A program made the translations under genes and the position numbers. This document shows, piece after piece, positions 52,807 to 61,737 of a stretch of 64,000 nucleotides of DNA. Every line of letters starts with the position of its first letter. Positions within the stretch are counted from its first letter, which is position 1. The notes beneath the pieces are model-generated. The model had not been told where the DNA came from. It saw only the letters and a program-made list of their open reading frames with translations, and did not search any database. The DNA is taken from positions 42,802-106,801 of the forward strand of contig CANFEB010000004.1 in NCBI GenBank assembly GCA_947445775.1, in the 5' to 3' direction. Source of the stretch: Oligoflexales bacterium (lineage in GTDB: Bacteria; Bdellovibrionota_B; Oligoflexia; Oligoflexales; RGVZ01).

Positions 52807-53245
52807 GCGCCCCGCACTTCAACCATTCGCGGAATAATGTCCGCTCGTCTTTCTGGACAGCCACGCCCGGCGGCATACTAGCCTCATCACCAGATGCATA
52901 GCGGATCATGTCGATTCTAAAAGTCAGCCCATCGGCTGCCGTATCCAGATTGATATCCTCCGGAGCCCCGTGCCGGTCTGACCCCGAAAGATTTACGGAA
53001 TGACATCCACTGCAATACCGGCGCAAAAATTGTCCGCCAAAATTTTGAAAAGTTAGATTTGTGCCAGATGGACAATCAATGGATGTCGGTATGGGCAATG
53101 GCTGATTAGGCCCTAACGGGACTGTCTCGACATCGCCGCTGTCACTTCCTCCAGTGCCACAAGATCCTATCGCCAAAAAAATAAAACCAGCCGCCACGAT
53201 CTTTAAAAAATGAAGGCTGCGCAGCATAATCATCGTCATCAGCAT
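52796..53245 (-). CDS. Single-haem c-type cytochrome-like lipoprotein
   Basis: The best start is ATG 53245, sharing one base with the upstream stop (TGATG); 149 aa. Signal peptide with lipobox LAIGS|C, a Gly/Asp/Pro spacer and one haem-binding motif RRYCSGCHSV. The distal end (ASMPPGVAVQKDERTLFREW) has the Met-Pro pattern that could supply the sixth ligand. Resembles the small cytochromes encoded beside DUF1501 genes. Located in the periplasm, attached by lipid. Confidence 0.72.
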   Translation of the reverse strand: MLMTMIMLRSLHFLKIVAAGFIFLAIGSCGTGGSDSGDVETVPLGPNQPLPIPTSIDCPSGTNLTFQNFGGQFLRRYCSGCHSVNLSGSDRHGAPEDINLDTAADGLTFRIDMIRYASGDEASMPPGVAVQKDERTLFREWLKCGAPSS

Positions 53246-54546
53246 CACCGGGCCTCCAACAATCCGGACACAGGCAGCGCAGCGGTCCACTTGCGATAGT
53301 TTGTTCCTGCCAAAAACAACATAGATGCGTAGGCATTTTGAAAATCAAGAGAGATAACATCCCCCGTTGTTGTCCCGAATCGTGGATCGATTTTTATCCC
53401 ACGCCCAACATCGTCCGTAGCGCCCGTCACCTTACTGCGAACACCATTGCCCCAAAACATCATGCTTGAAACCGGCCAAGGATCCTTGCCCCCCGCCGCA
53501 TTGAACCAAGGCGTGCGGCCGTACTGCCCAGAGACAACCAGCACCAACTGATTTTGCAAACCGAGGGTGTAGGCATGATCAAGGATCGCGTCGAGTCCTG
53601 AAAATAAACTTTCCAAATTTATACTCTGCCCCGAAAAATGCCCCACATTCGATGCCCACGCCGATGACGCGCCAACCCTGACGAATGCCGCTAAGCTTTT
53701 TTGGGAAGAAAACATTTCCAGCGCCAGTTTAGACTGATTCACGAAATCTGGTTGTGCACCATTGTAAACAGCCGTCCACATCCCTGGCACACTCGCGTCA
53801 AACACCTGCTGCATCCGGAACTGTTTGTCATAACCTCGACCCTTGATCGCGTCGCCGCTGCCAGCACGCAGTTGCGCACCATAGGCAGAAAAATCAACCC
53901 GCAAATCCCGAAATAGACGTTCGCGTACCGCCGCTGGAAAAATTGCCGCCGCCGGAGTAGTCGTCATTAAATTCGCCGGCACTCGTCCCACAAGCGCCAT
54001 TTCAGCGACAGTTCCCTCAAGCTTGATTCCCGGAAAAATCACCACCGGAACCGCCCGCCCCTTGCCGGCATCTTCAACATAGGCGGACAACCACAGCCGC
54101 CTACGCCCCGAAATCTCCACTTCCAGTGCGGGGCCATGCCTTGCGCCAGCACCTAAGTCCGGTGCGCCGACGCCATTGAGCACAGCAAGTCTGCTGCCCC
54201 ACTGATCATAAAAACTATCTACAGATGGTCGCGCCCCGTGGGACACATGCTGAAGTCCCGACAAAGAAGTCCTCTGCGCAGCGCCAGCCTCAATAGCATA
54301 GGAATTCGCTGCGCCACCCTTCCAATCAAAAACCATGCTTGAATCCAGTCCACCGTCACAGATCAAATGGAGAAAAACTTTTGGCGCAGCCATACGTGAT
54401 GTGCCAGACATCGCTTTGCTGGCATTTACCGTGATCAGACCAAGGAAACAGGGCAATACCCGAAATAAAATTCCCTGAAAAAATTTATTTAAAAAGTTTT
54501 GCACCAGGCTCCTCATCCTCATCTTCATCCTCATCTTCATCCTCAA
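53245..54546 (-). CDS. DUF1501-like exported protein
   Basis: 433 residues. The N-terminus is odd: a 12-bp repeat encodes MRMKMRMKMRMR before the hydrophobic export signal (ILFRVLPCFLGLITVNASKA), a Tat- or Sec-like basic region. The body matches DUF1501 features (FLHLICDGGLDSSMVFD, LNGVGAPDLGAGARHGPALE, LQNQLVLVVSGQYGRTP, NAYASMLFLAG). DUF1501 proteins belong to the alkaline-phosphatase-like group and are typically encoded next to a large cytochrome-containing partner, as here. The start overlaps the upstream gene by 4 bp. Confidence 0.74.
   Translation of the reverse strand: MRMKMRMKMRMRSLVQNFLNKFFQGILFRVLPCFLGLITVNASKAMSGTSRMAAPKVFLHLICDGGLDSSMVFDWKGGAANSYAIEAGAAQRTSLSGLQHVSHGARPSVDSFYDQWGSRLAVLNGVGAPDLGAGARHGPALEVEISGRRRLWLSAYVEDAGKGRAVPVVIFPGIKLEGTVAEMALVGRVPANLMTTTPAAAIFPAAVRERLFRDLRVDFSAYGAQLRAGSGDAIKGRGYDKQFRMQQVFDASVPGMWTAVYNGAQPDFVNQSKLALEMFSSQKSLAAFVRVGASSAWASNVGHFSGQSINLESLFSGLDAILDHAYTLGLQNQLVLVVSGQYGRTPWFNAAGGKDPWPVSSMMFWGNGVRSKVTGATDDVGRGIKIDPRFGTTTGDVISLDFQNAYASMLFLAGTNYRKWTAALPVSGLLEAR
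54514..54545 (-). repeat. 12-bp tandem repeat encoding MRMK at a protein N-terminus
   Basis: catcctcatctt on the plus strand, about 2.7 copies; on the minus strand each unit supplies two Met codons, so several in-frame starts stand in series for the DUF1501-like gene. Confidence 0.88.
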
Positions 54547-56252
54547 TACGCTAAAAAATAGGGACTGATCAGGATCGACATCAGCATCGCCGCCAATCCA
54601 TCTTGCGCGCGTCCTGCCGCCGTTCCCGCCGTTGATGCCGCCACCGCGACGTCATAGGCATCACCAAGCGCTCCCTTGCGTGTCGCCGATGCTTCGGCCC
54701 CCGTTAGCGCCGCCCAAATGCGCGCCGCCTCGGTCTCGGCAAATTCGGGCGTCAAAGCTGCAGAATCTGCCACACCGCTGAACATGCTTCTCTGACTTTG
54801 AGCCACGCCTCCAGCAAATTCCCGCGCGACGATCGCGACCGCAGCAGAACCAGATAGGCCGACAATTTGTTCCGCATATCCAAGGGGCAAAACCAACCTA
54901 CCGGAGTTTTTTGCTCCAGGAAATTCAGCTGGATCCAAACCCAACCCCATGCCCGTCAAATCCGCCGCCGCCAGAGGTGCATACTCCGCCAAGGCCGACA
55001 GCATCTTGCGAGGCTCCATCCAGCGGGATTTTGCGACCAGTCCCTCAAGCCCCGAAACCTTGCTCGTCGTCAGTGTCGGGCCAGATGTTACGGCCGGTGA
55101 CTGAAAAATTGATTTCAACCAATCACTAAGTTTAAATCCTGATGCTGACAGTGTGGCGGCAATCTGCGCCATTCGCGGAATGTCCCTGCCGTAGGTCGCT
55201 GGCCGCTGGGATGTGGCTTCAAAAATTCGTTGGGTCAGGCACGATTGTACGCCTTCGTCTGCCGCGAGCGCTGATGACAGCGAACTCCACCCCACCACGC
55301 TGCTGCCGAACCAATGCTCGGGCCAGGCAGCACCGTCCGATGTATCAAATGTTTTGTAATTACTGATGCCACCAGGATTGCCAAGCCCTAGCAGGGCATT
55401 ACCAGCAGCCTTCATGCCGGCATGGCAACTGGCACAAGTGTTGGAGCTGTCAATCAATCCGGCTAGAGCAGCGGCCGACACCGATCCACCATCAAGGCTG
55501 CTGAAGTCATGGGCCCCTCTACGATTCAACGACACGCAACGCAGGCGTTCAAGAACATGCGCACCTAAACGCATCCCTGGATGATCGATGCCCCCGCCTA
55601 ATATTGAGGCCGACGCTAAAAATGCCTGGCTCGTCAAAATCCCAAGCGCGGGACGTCCATCGTTATAGGTGAGCGGAGCCCCCGCTAGCCCCCAGAATGT
55701 GGCCGCGTCCGCGGCCATCACCGTCGTGTTACCCCGAAAAAGATCACTGAACGCCGACGAAGAATCACCGACCAAGTTCGCCAACTTCAAGGCTGGCTCG
55801 GCGGCTATTTCGTAACGCAATTGATTGGTCAATGATGCCGCAACCGCTGGATCTGTCGCGGCGATAACATCAAGGTCATCGAGGGCGCCGGATTCCACCC
55901 CAAAAGCACGGCCGACAAAAGCAGAAACGGCAGGCACATAGCGGTTTGATGCCACCGCCACGTCGATCCCGGCATGGCTGCCGCCGGAGACAATCGCTGC
56001 CTCGATCGCAGCAAAATTCAACGAGTCATTAAGTTCCATGGCCAAGCGACGCGCCAGGTTGCGCTCACTCATCACATCAAGGGTGGCATAGGCCGGCAAA
56101 ACAGCCGGTTGAAGTTTTGGATCTTCAGGCCCAGGCGGCACAACCGGGGCTTTACCGCCGCTGCCGCATGATCCCAAAGAAAATCCAAGCAGCGTCAGGC
56201 CGCCGAGAGTCCGGACATGGGCACGGCAAAATTTTATTTTGCCTTCGGCCAC
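54543..56252 (-). CDS. Large lipoprotein with one CxxCH haem motif
   Basis: 569 residues. GTG start directly after the upstream TGA, with GAGGCGG. Lipobox LGFSLGS|C, then a Pro spacer (APVVPPGPEDPKLQP). A single haem motif NTCASCHAG is near residue 270, as in the DUF1585/1588/1592-type cytochrome proteins paired with DUF1501. No peroxidase or planctomycete signature is clear. Probably a periplasmic partner of the DUF1501-like protein and the small cytochrome downstream. Substrate unknown. Confidence 0.66.
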   Translation of the reverse strand: MAEGKIKFCRAHVRTLGGLTLLGFSLGSCGSGGKAPVVPPGPEDPKLQPAVLPAYATLDVMSERNLARRLAMELNDSLNFAAIEAAIVSGGSHAGIDVAVASNRYVPAVSAFVGRAFGVESGALDDLDVIAATDPAVAASLTNQLRYEIAAEPALKLANLVGDSSSAFSDLFRGNTTVMAADAATFWGLAGAPLTYNDGRPALGILTSQAFLASASILGGGIDHPGMRLGAHVLERLRCVSLNRRGAHDFSSLDGGSVSAAALAGLIDSSNTCASCHAGMKAAGNALLGLGNPGGISNYKTFDTSDGAAWPEHWFGSSVVGWSSLSSALAADEGVQSCLTQRIFEATSQRPATYGRDIPRMAQIAATLSASGFKLSDWLKSIFQSPAVTSGPTLTTSKVSGLEGLVAKSRWMEPRKMLSALAEYAPLAAADLTGMGLGLDPAEFPGAKNSGRLVLPLGYAEQIVGLSGSAAVAIVAREFAGGVAQSQRSMFSGVADSAALTPEFAETEAARIWAALTGAEASATRKGALGDAYDVAVAASTAGTAAGRAQDGLAAMLMSILISPYFLAY

Positions 56253-57611
56253 TCATCCGCCTCTCTTGGATGTGGCTGATTTTTCACCTGATTTTTCCCA
56301 TGATTTTTCTGCGAGTTTTGGCGCACCAGAAACTGTTGAGCCTCGTGGTTTTGCAAATTTGATTTCTATTTTTTTCGGCGAAGTTTTCACCAAACCATCC
56401 GGTGTGCACAGCAAATAGCTAAAACCTTTTTCAAGGCCGGGGCGACCACCGGGAAGCAAAGGTTTGCCGACGACGACTTGGGTTTGATCCCTCAAATCCG
56501 GCGCCATCTTCGGCAAACGCAGGGCCAACTCCGGTGAAGCCAGTGCGAACATCGCCGAATTGAGTTTGTTGTGGCCGATCCCCGCATCCTCTTCGAGTTG
56601 CATGTACTCATCAGGCTTGCGCCAACCGCCTTCGCTGAAACACCAATCGCGAACACCGCCCTTTGCATTGAGCATGGGACAGGCACGCGCCCCCGTTGGG
56701 CACGGATAAATTGCCACCCAGCCCGCGGCGCACAACTCGTCACGCAGGGCCATGGCTCCCAAAGCAAATTCATCGGTGGCTGGTTCGGCCAAAAGCAGCA
56801 AAGCGTCACGCTTCAATGTGACGCACGATTCCAGCCGCGCCATCACGTGCGCCTGTGCCGCGCGGTCGTTGATCAATTCATTCCAAACATAGCCCATGAT
56901 GTACACGTCGAGTGACTGACCAGGGGCGTCATACTGTGCAAAGTTAAATGCAGCAATCGCCTTGGGAATAGTTTCGACGTAAATCGAAGCGCTACTCCCT
57001 GCAGCCAACTTAACGGCAGCAATTCCTTTAGCGGCCATTTCAAGCAATGCCCTGCTGGCGTCGATCAAGTACACGGCGTTTCGGTTCAAGCGAACTTCTG
57101 AAAGCCAAACTTGAGACCACGCGCCAGAGCCGCAGCCGAGATCAAAGATCCGTTGTTGGGTAAAAGACTTGCCGAGCCAGTCGCCTAGCCGCATCCCTGA
57201 GCCGACACCGGGCTTTGATCCTGCGGTGATACCAACCCGCTGCGCGATGCGGCGGCACAGCAATGCGGCGCGGGCGGCGTTGGGCAAATGAAAACCCAGT
57301 ACATAGGCTTCGGCCGTATCCTGACTTTGTAATAATTCCCGGGAAATCTGTTCCCGCCCTTTGTTGAATATTTTCCAGAGTTCCCGGAATTTTTGCGCAT
57401 TCTGTTTGGCTTTTACGGGGTCCGAGACGACCGCAAGCTCCTTCCAGGAACGCAAAACAGCCGACGGAACTTCGACACTCCCGCCACCCACCATGCGGCG
57501 GTCAATTTTGAGGGGCCGTTTTGCGTCTTTTGCGGGGTGTTTTACGGTTTTTGCGGGGCGTCTTACGGGCTTAACAGTCCGTTTACTATGAGTTTTTTTG
57601 GATTGCGTCAT
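56253..57611 (-). CDS. Rsm22-like SAM-dependent methyltransferase
   Basis: 452 residues. A basic tail (KTHSKRTVKPVRRPAKTVKH) precedes a helical region and a class I methyltransferase core (RIFDLGCGSGAWSQVWLSEV, AVYLIDASRALLEMAAKGI). The Cys cluster YPCPTGARACPM followed by RDWCFSEGGWRKPDEY is characteristic of Rsm22 proteins, which act on the small ribosomal subunit in mitochondria and have bacterial homologues. A 12-bp repeat near the stop encodes EKSW, EKSG, EKSA. First gene of a leftward unit whose other members encode envelope proteins. Confidence 0.82.
   Translation of the reverse strand: MTQSKKTHSKRTVKPVRRPAKTVKHPAKDAKRPLKIDRRMVGGGSVEVPSAVLRSWKELAVVSDPVKAKQNAQKFRELWKIFNKGREQISRELLQSQDTAEAYVLGFHLPNAARAALLCRRIAQRVGITAGSKPGVGSGMRLGDWLGKSFTQQRIFDLGCGSGAWSQVWLSEVRLNRNAVYLIDASRALLEMAAKGIAAVKLAAGSSASIYVETIPKAIAAFNFAQYDAPGQSLDVYIMGYVWNELINDRAAQAHVMARLESCVTLKRDALLLLAEPATDEFALGAMALRDELCAAGWVAIYPCPTGARACPMLNAKGGVRDWCFSEGGWRKPDEYMQLEEDAGIGHNKLNSAMFALASPELALRLPKMAPDLRDQTQVVVGKPLLPGGRPGLEKGFSYLLCTPDGLVKTSPKKIEIKFAKPRGSTVSGAPKLAEKSWEKSGEKSATSKRGG
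56276..56311 (-). repeat. 12-bp tandem repeat encoding EKSx
   Basis: Three units of ctgatttttcac with variation at the last bases, at the C-terminus of the Rsm22-like gene. Confidence 0.82.
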
Positions 57612-57687
57612 GACTGGACCTGCCCCGAAGTTGGTGCTAACACGTTACGTTGACTCTTAGTTTAGCAAAGTTTCTGCGAGGTTCGCC

Positions 57688-58587
57688 GTGTCTGATCAGG
57701 AACCACTGCATATTGGCAAGCCAGCTTGGCTGAAAACCCCGATTCCAAGCGGGGCGACTTACTTCAACGTCAAACGGGACCTGCGGGACCGAAAACTGTT
57801 CACCGTTTGCGAAGAAGCCAAGTGCCCCAACATTGCACAGTGTTGGAACACGAACACAGCCACGTTTATGGTGCTCGGCGACACCTGTACCAGAGGGTGC
57901 CGTTTTTGCAACGTCAAGACTGGCAATCCAAACGGTTGGCTTGATTTGGCGGAACCAGCCCAAGTCGCGGAAAGTGCCCGCGTGATGAAACTCAAATACG
58001 TCGTCATCACGATGGTCGATCGCGACGACCTCGATGATGGTGGCGCTGCCCACGTCAAGACGGTCGTTCAAGCCGTTCACGAAGGCAATCCAGGGATTAA
58101 AATCGAATTGCTCGCCGGCGATTTCCGGGGCAGCGACGCCGCCTTGATGACGATCCTCAGCTCCACGCCGGAAGTCTACGCCCACAATATCGAAACCATT
58201 GAGCGCCTCACGCCGCGCGTGCGCGATGCCCGGGCTGGATACCGTCAATCCCTGGCGGTTTTACGCCGTGTCAAGGAACTTGCCCCGTATCCAGTTCTGA
58301 CCAAGAGCGCGATGATGCTTGGCCTGGGCGAGGAAATCGTCGAGGTCGAAGCCGCCCTCAGAGACATGCGCGACCACGATATCGACCTGGTAACGATCGG
58401 CCAATACATGCGTCCATCAAAAAAACACCTTTCCATTAAACGCTGGGTGACCCCCGAGGAATTTGACCATCTTGGCGCCTACGCCAAATCGATTGGCTTC
58501 AAGGCTGCCGTTTCGGGGCCGCTGGTGCGTAGTTCATTTCGTGCCCGCGAGTTTTACGAAGAAGCCACTGGGATCAAAATTTTGTGA
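57688..58587 (+). CDS. lipA: Lipoyl synthase
   Basis: 299 residues from GTG with GAGG 6 nt upstream. The auxiliary-cluster motif CEEAKCPNIAQC and the radical SAM motif CTRGCRFCNVKTG are both complete, and the C-terminal RSSFRARE holds the Ser that ligates the auxiliary cluster. It inserts two sulfurs into octanoyl groups on E2 and GcvH proteins. No lipB gene is adjacent. The stop overlaps the LpxL-like start by 4 bp (GTGA). Confidence 0.96.
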   Translation: MSDQEPLHIGKPAWLKTPIPSGATYFNVKRDLRDRKLFTVCEEAKCPNIAQCWNTNTATFMVLGDTCTRGCRFCNVKTGNPNGWLDLAEPAQVAESARVMKLKYVVITMVDRDDLDDGGAAHVKTVVQAVHEGNPGIKIELLAGDFRGSDAALMTILSSTPEVYAHNIETIERLTPRVRDARAGYRQSLAVLRRVKELAPYPVLTKSAMMLGLGEEIVEVEAALRDMRDHDIDLVTIGQYMRPSKKHLSIKRWVTPEEFDHLGAYAKSIGFKAAVSGPLVRSSFRAREFYEEATGIKIL

Positions 58588-59447
58588 TTAGTTTTGTTTT
58601 GCGCATTCTGGTGCATGTTCTGGCAATTTTGCCGGACTATGCCACCGAATTTCTGGCAGGCTTTATCGCCAGAATATCTGCAACCCTGCACTCCAAACGC
58701 CTGGGCCTGATGCGCATCAATGTCGACAAGATCCTTGGACTGCCGCCACACACCTCGTTTGCCAGGACGTTTTACCGCCAGGTTTTTGCTTCTCAAGTCC
58801 GTTGCTTCATCGACACTTGTCGCGAGGTTGTCTTTCCGCGGTCCGTCGTTCTTGATGGCTTTCACGATTGGCAAACCCTCGTCGAAAAGTTTGAATCTCA
58901 GGGTCGACCAATTATCTTTGCAGCTGCCCACATTGGTTCATGGGAAATCACTGGCAATGTAATAGCGCGCGCCTGCCGCCGCCACGTCCATGCCTTGGCA
59001 AAGTCACCAAAAATCCCGGGCGCGTCGTCTGCTTTGGAATGGCTCCGCCGCCGCATGGGGATGTCGGTCTTGTGGAGCCACAAAAAATCACTGCTTCGCG
59101 ACATGCTGACAACTTTGCGCAAGGGCGAGCATCTGGCGATGGTGATTGACCAGAAGCCAGAGGCCCGGGCTGGGGACACGGTGACCTTCATGGGGCATCC
59201 AATTGCTTTTGTCGCGGGTCCGGCGGCGATGAGTTTGCGCTGCAATGCGCCAATTATTTCGGTGGCAACCGTCAGGACGGGGCCACGGCGCTACCGGGTT
59301 CTTGGGCGATTGATTTTTGATCCTGGCGCGGCGGCTGGCCAATCAGAAAAAGAGATTTCGCAAATGTGCGCAGCCGAGATCGAGCGGTGGATCCGCTTGT
59401 ATCCAGAACAGTGGACGTGGGAATATAAACGCTGGGTTTTCAATTAA
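58584..59447 (+). CDS. LpxL/HtrB-family lipid A acyltransferase-like protein
   Basis: 287 residues. The HX4E catalytic motif is AAHIGSWE. Further family marks are MVIDQKPEARAGDTVTFMGH and the C-terminal YPEQWTWEYKRW. An N-terminal hydrophobic helix (FVLRILVHVLAILPDYATEF) fits membrane association. It would add a secondary acyl chain to lipid A or another glycolipid. The coupling to lipA by a 4-bp overlap is unusual, though both draw on acyl-ACP supply. Confidence 0.87.
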   Translation: MISFVLRILVHVLAILPDYATEFLAGFIARISATLHSKRLGLMRINVDKILGLPPHTSFARTFYRQVFASQVRCFIDTCREVVFPRSVVLDGFHDWQTLVEKFESQGRPIIFAAAHIGSWEITGNVIARACRRHVHALAKSPKIPGASSALEWLRRRMGMSVLWSHKKSLLRDMLTTLRKGEHLAMVIDQKPEARAGDTVTFMGHPIAFVAGPAAMSLRCNAPIISVATVRTGPRRYRVLGRLIFDPGAAAGQSEKEISQMCAAEIERWIRLYPEQWTWEYKRWVFN

Positions 59448-59466
59448 TCTGGCGGAACCAACCTCC

Positions 59467-60099
59467 ATGACGCTCGCAAAAAAAATTCAAAATCTCCCGG
59501 GCAATTTATTGCGCTCCGGGCTGATTCCCAAACCTTTCCCCGGCCTGACCCCAGAGCGCCTGGCCATCCTGATCGCCGCGATTGCCACCTTGATTGCGGG
59601 CTTAAACCGCCCGGCTGATTCGCTGCCTTGGTTTGGCGTAATGGTTATGGTAACTGCATTTTTTCTTTATGCGCTTTTGGATTGTTTGCCAATCACTCTG
59701 CCAACCGCCTCGCCGACAAATTCGCCGACAAGCTCTCCGCAAAATCAAGCCGCCCACGCAGCCCTGGACTGCCGTCGCCCCCACGCCGCTTTTGGGTTTT
59801 TGTTTGCCACCGGGGCGTTGATCGCCAGCGGCAGGCCGGGGTTCGCATCCTTGTCTTTTTTTATTTTGCTTTTTTATTTCCAGATTTGGCGCCTAACTCA
59901 ACTCACCGCCGGCCAACAAAAATCGATGTATCTGCCCGATCCCCAAGGCTTTTTGCTCTTCATTGGCAGGCAATTACACGCCGGAGTTCGCGGAAAATTG
60001 CGCTTGCCGCCCATTGGCCAGCAGGTCAGAAATTTATTGCTTCCCTTCCTTTGCATCGTCTTCCTTCTCGTTAAAAAAATGTGCGATAATTGCAGTTGA
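59467..60099 (+). CDS. Membrane protein of unknown function
   Basis: The ATG at 59467 (MTLAKKIQNL) fits the gap after the acyltransferase; the 50 tracked residues before it overlap that gene. 210 residues with hydrophobic helices at LAILIAAIATLIAGL, FGVMVMVTAFFLYALLDCLP, AAFGFLFATGALIAS, FASLSFFILLFYFQIW and LLLPFLCIVFLLV. A 12-bp repeat encodes SPTN/SPTS. No family recognised. Probably co-transcribed with lipA and the LpxL-like gene. Confidence 0.62.
   Translation: MTLAKKIQNLPGNLLRSGLIPKPFPGLTPERLAILIAAIATLIAGLNRPADSLPWFGVMVMVTAFFLYALLDCLPITLPTASPTNSPTSSPQNQAAHAALDCRRPHAAFGFLFATGALIASGRPGFASLSFFILLFYFQIWRLTQLTAGQQKSMYLPDPQGFLLFIGRQLHAGVRGKLRLPPIGQQVRNLLLPFLCIVFLLVKKMCDNCS
59710..59733 (+). 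repeat. 12-bp tandem repeat encoding SPTN/SPTS
   Basis: Two copies of tcgccgacaaat-type units within the membrane protein gene. Confidence 0.75.
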
Positions 60100-60136
60100 A
60101 GCCCAGTGCCAACATTTGCAAGACGAGGAGTCAACC

Positions 60137-60649
60137 ATGCGCACTATTTTTTCAGCACTCGTATTAGCCGCCAGTTTTCTGGCATCGACAGCATTTGCAA
60201 GTCAGATCGCTCCGACATCATTTCCGTGGATGAATGCCAAGCAGGCCGACTCCACCTACAATATGGCGGAACACCCGAATGCAGTTTTTGTGTTTGAGGC
60301 TTTCAGCATCAATTGCAGCTGGTGCAACAAAAACGCACCAAACGTTGATGCCTTAGCCACTAAGTTCAAGGATAATGCCCGCGTCCAGGTGATTGACCTT
60401 GGCCTCGACAGTTCCACCAGTGCCTTCACGCAGTGGATCCAGAGCCACAATCCTAATCACCCGGTGGTGAAGGACGTTGGACGCAAGGTGTACAATGCAC
60501 TCCAAGTCGAAAACGGCATTCCCCAGGTGTTCATTGTGAACTGCCGCGGCGAGCGCGAAGATGTCGTGGTTGGATATTGGGAAGCCGCTGAAAAAGCCCA
60601 GATCGAGCGCGCCATCAACAAGGCTCTGGAAACGACCTGCACGCTTTAA
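60137..60649 (+). CDS. Periplasmic thioredoxin-like protein
   Basis: 170 residues; ATG 60137 after GAGGAG. Signal peptide (TIFSALVLAASFLASTAFA) and a thioredoxin-fold domain with the active site INCSWCNKNAP (CxxC) and a cis-Pro at GIPQVFIVN. Further Cys (NCRGERE, TTCTL). Could reduce or oxidise periplasmic disulfides, for example in cytochrome c maturation or lipoprotein repair; the window has c-type cytochromes and a DsbA-like protein. Exact role unknown. Confidence 0.8.
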   Translation: MRTIFSALVLAASFLASTAFASQIAPTSFPWMNAKQADSTYNMAEHPNAVFVFEAFSINCSWCNKNAPNVDALATKFKDNARVQVIDLGLDSSTSAFTQWIQSHNPNHPVVKDVGRKVYNALQVENGIPQVFIVNCRGEREDVVVGYWEAAEKAQIERAINKALETTCTL

Positions 60650-60704
60650 GTCCTGCTAAAAACCCTTTTGTGTCCGCTTCTCACTTGGAGCGCACCCGAA
60701 TTTT

Positions 60705-60752
60705 CCGCACTACAGATGTAGAATTTCGTGAAATTCAGCATTTGTAGTGCGG
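60705..60752. repeat. Long inverted repeat, 23-nt arms
   Basis: CCGCACTACAGATG ... CATTTGTAGTGCGG around a GAATTTC-GT-GAAATTC apex, with about three mismatches. Too long for a simple terminator, though it sits 56 nt after the thioredoxin-like gene and is followed by CTTTT. Could be a small palindromic mobile unit or a terminator. Confidence 0.7.
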
Positions 60753-60845
60753 CTTTTATCCATATATGGATGCCGGAAATCCCATCACCCTCATTGACCT
60801 TTTGCATGTGCAAACAAAAAACCGGCTCTTGGACGCCCCCCATTG

Positions 60846-60901
60846 CCATGATTCCATGATTCCATGATTCCATGATTCCATGATTCCATGATTCCATAAT
60901 T
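60846..60901. repeat. 8-bp tandem repeat (ccatgatt)
   Basis: Six perfect units and one imperfect unit (ccataatt) of ccatgatt in non-coding sequence. A candidate variable-number locus; the unit is not a multiple of three, unlike the coding repeats of this window. Confidence 0.92.
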
Positions 60902-61154
60902 GCCCCCGGCACGGTGAATGGCAATTGATGGCGATTTGTCACAATTTAGGGAAATTGCACCAGGCTAATGCCTGATCGGTGTGTTCTGTCGCCTACTGCT
61001 CTCCGATTTCTGCCATAAAAAATATAGCGGTCGCGTTTTTTTTAAACAATTTGAAGAAAGTGTCTATTCTCCGAAAGGCTGGAGCGCAGCGAAGGGTCCC
61101 GTCTTCCCCCGCAGGACGGGCTTCTTCGGCTCCCCCTCAGAACGACGGGCCCGG

Positions 61155-61170
61155 ACTTTCCGCGGAAAGT
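61155..61170. repeat. 16-bp palindrome at the 3' end of HNH copy 2
   Basis: ACTTTCCGCGGAAAGT, identical to the sites at 25498 and 26976, encoding HFPRK of the HNH C-terminus. Confidence 0.9.
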
Positions 61171-61702
61171 GCGCTTCGATAAATTCTTTTCCCATAAAAT
61201 CCTTCGCCGCCAAATTATTGTGCGCTCGACAAAGCAGTCGCAAATTTTCCAATGAATTTTGACCGCCAAACGCCCGCGGAGTTACATGGTCAAACTCAAG
61301 TTGGTGGATGGCGCCGCAGCGCCTGGTGCCGTCGGGCCCGGAATCAGCGGGGGCAACATAGGTACAGCGGTGGCCATCACGCTGAGCCACCTCCCGGCGC
61401 AGCGCAGCGGAAATATACCTTTTGGCCAAAAGTGACCCTGCGCTGTCGTCCTTCTCCGTAGGCTCAACGTCTTTATGGCCGACTCGGGCCACAGCCAAAA
61501 TTCTGGAGCCTGACTTCGTGGGCTTCGTGGGCTTCGAATTGACTGCTTTTCCGGCAGCCGTCTCACGACGTTTGCGAAGCTCGCAGATCGCAAGGGACAA
61601 AATATCTGAAGCAGATTTTCCTGGCATCGCCTGGCCCAAAAAATCAAGGGCCGCCGAGGCCTCGGGATTGAGCGTGACATGCACACGGACGGCCGATGGT
61701 AC

Positions 61703-61737
61703 CTGGGCCGTTGGTGGCTGGGCCGTTGGTGGCTGAG
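61703..61737 (-). repeat. 15-bp tandem repeat encoding PPTAQ
   Basis: Two copies of ctgggccgttggtgg plus a partial, in HNH copy 2 (TQPPTAQPPTAQ). A 9-bp repeat (cttcgtggg) encoding PTK lies nearby at about 61515. Confidence 0.8.

Larger units (their letters stand above)
60650..61063. other. Repeat-bearing spacer
   Basis: No gene of note. It holds a long imperfect hairpin (60705-60752), an 8-bp repeat array (60846-60901) and AT-rich sequence. The right part leads into the end of HNH copy 2 (minus strand). Confidence 0.75.

Noticed and set aside
60846-60901. Possible CRISPR array
   Set aside because: The units are 8 bp, contiguous and without spacers; no cas gene is present.
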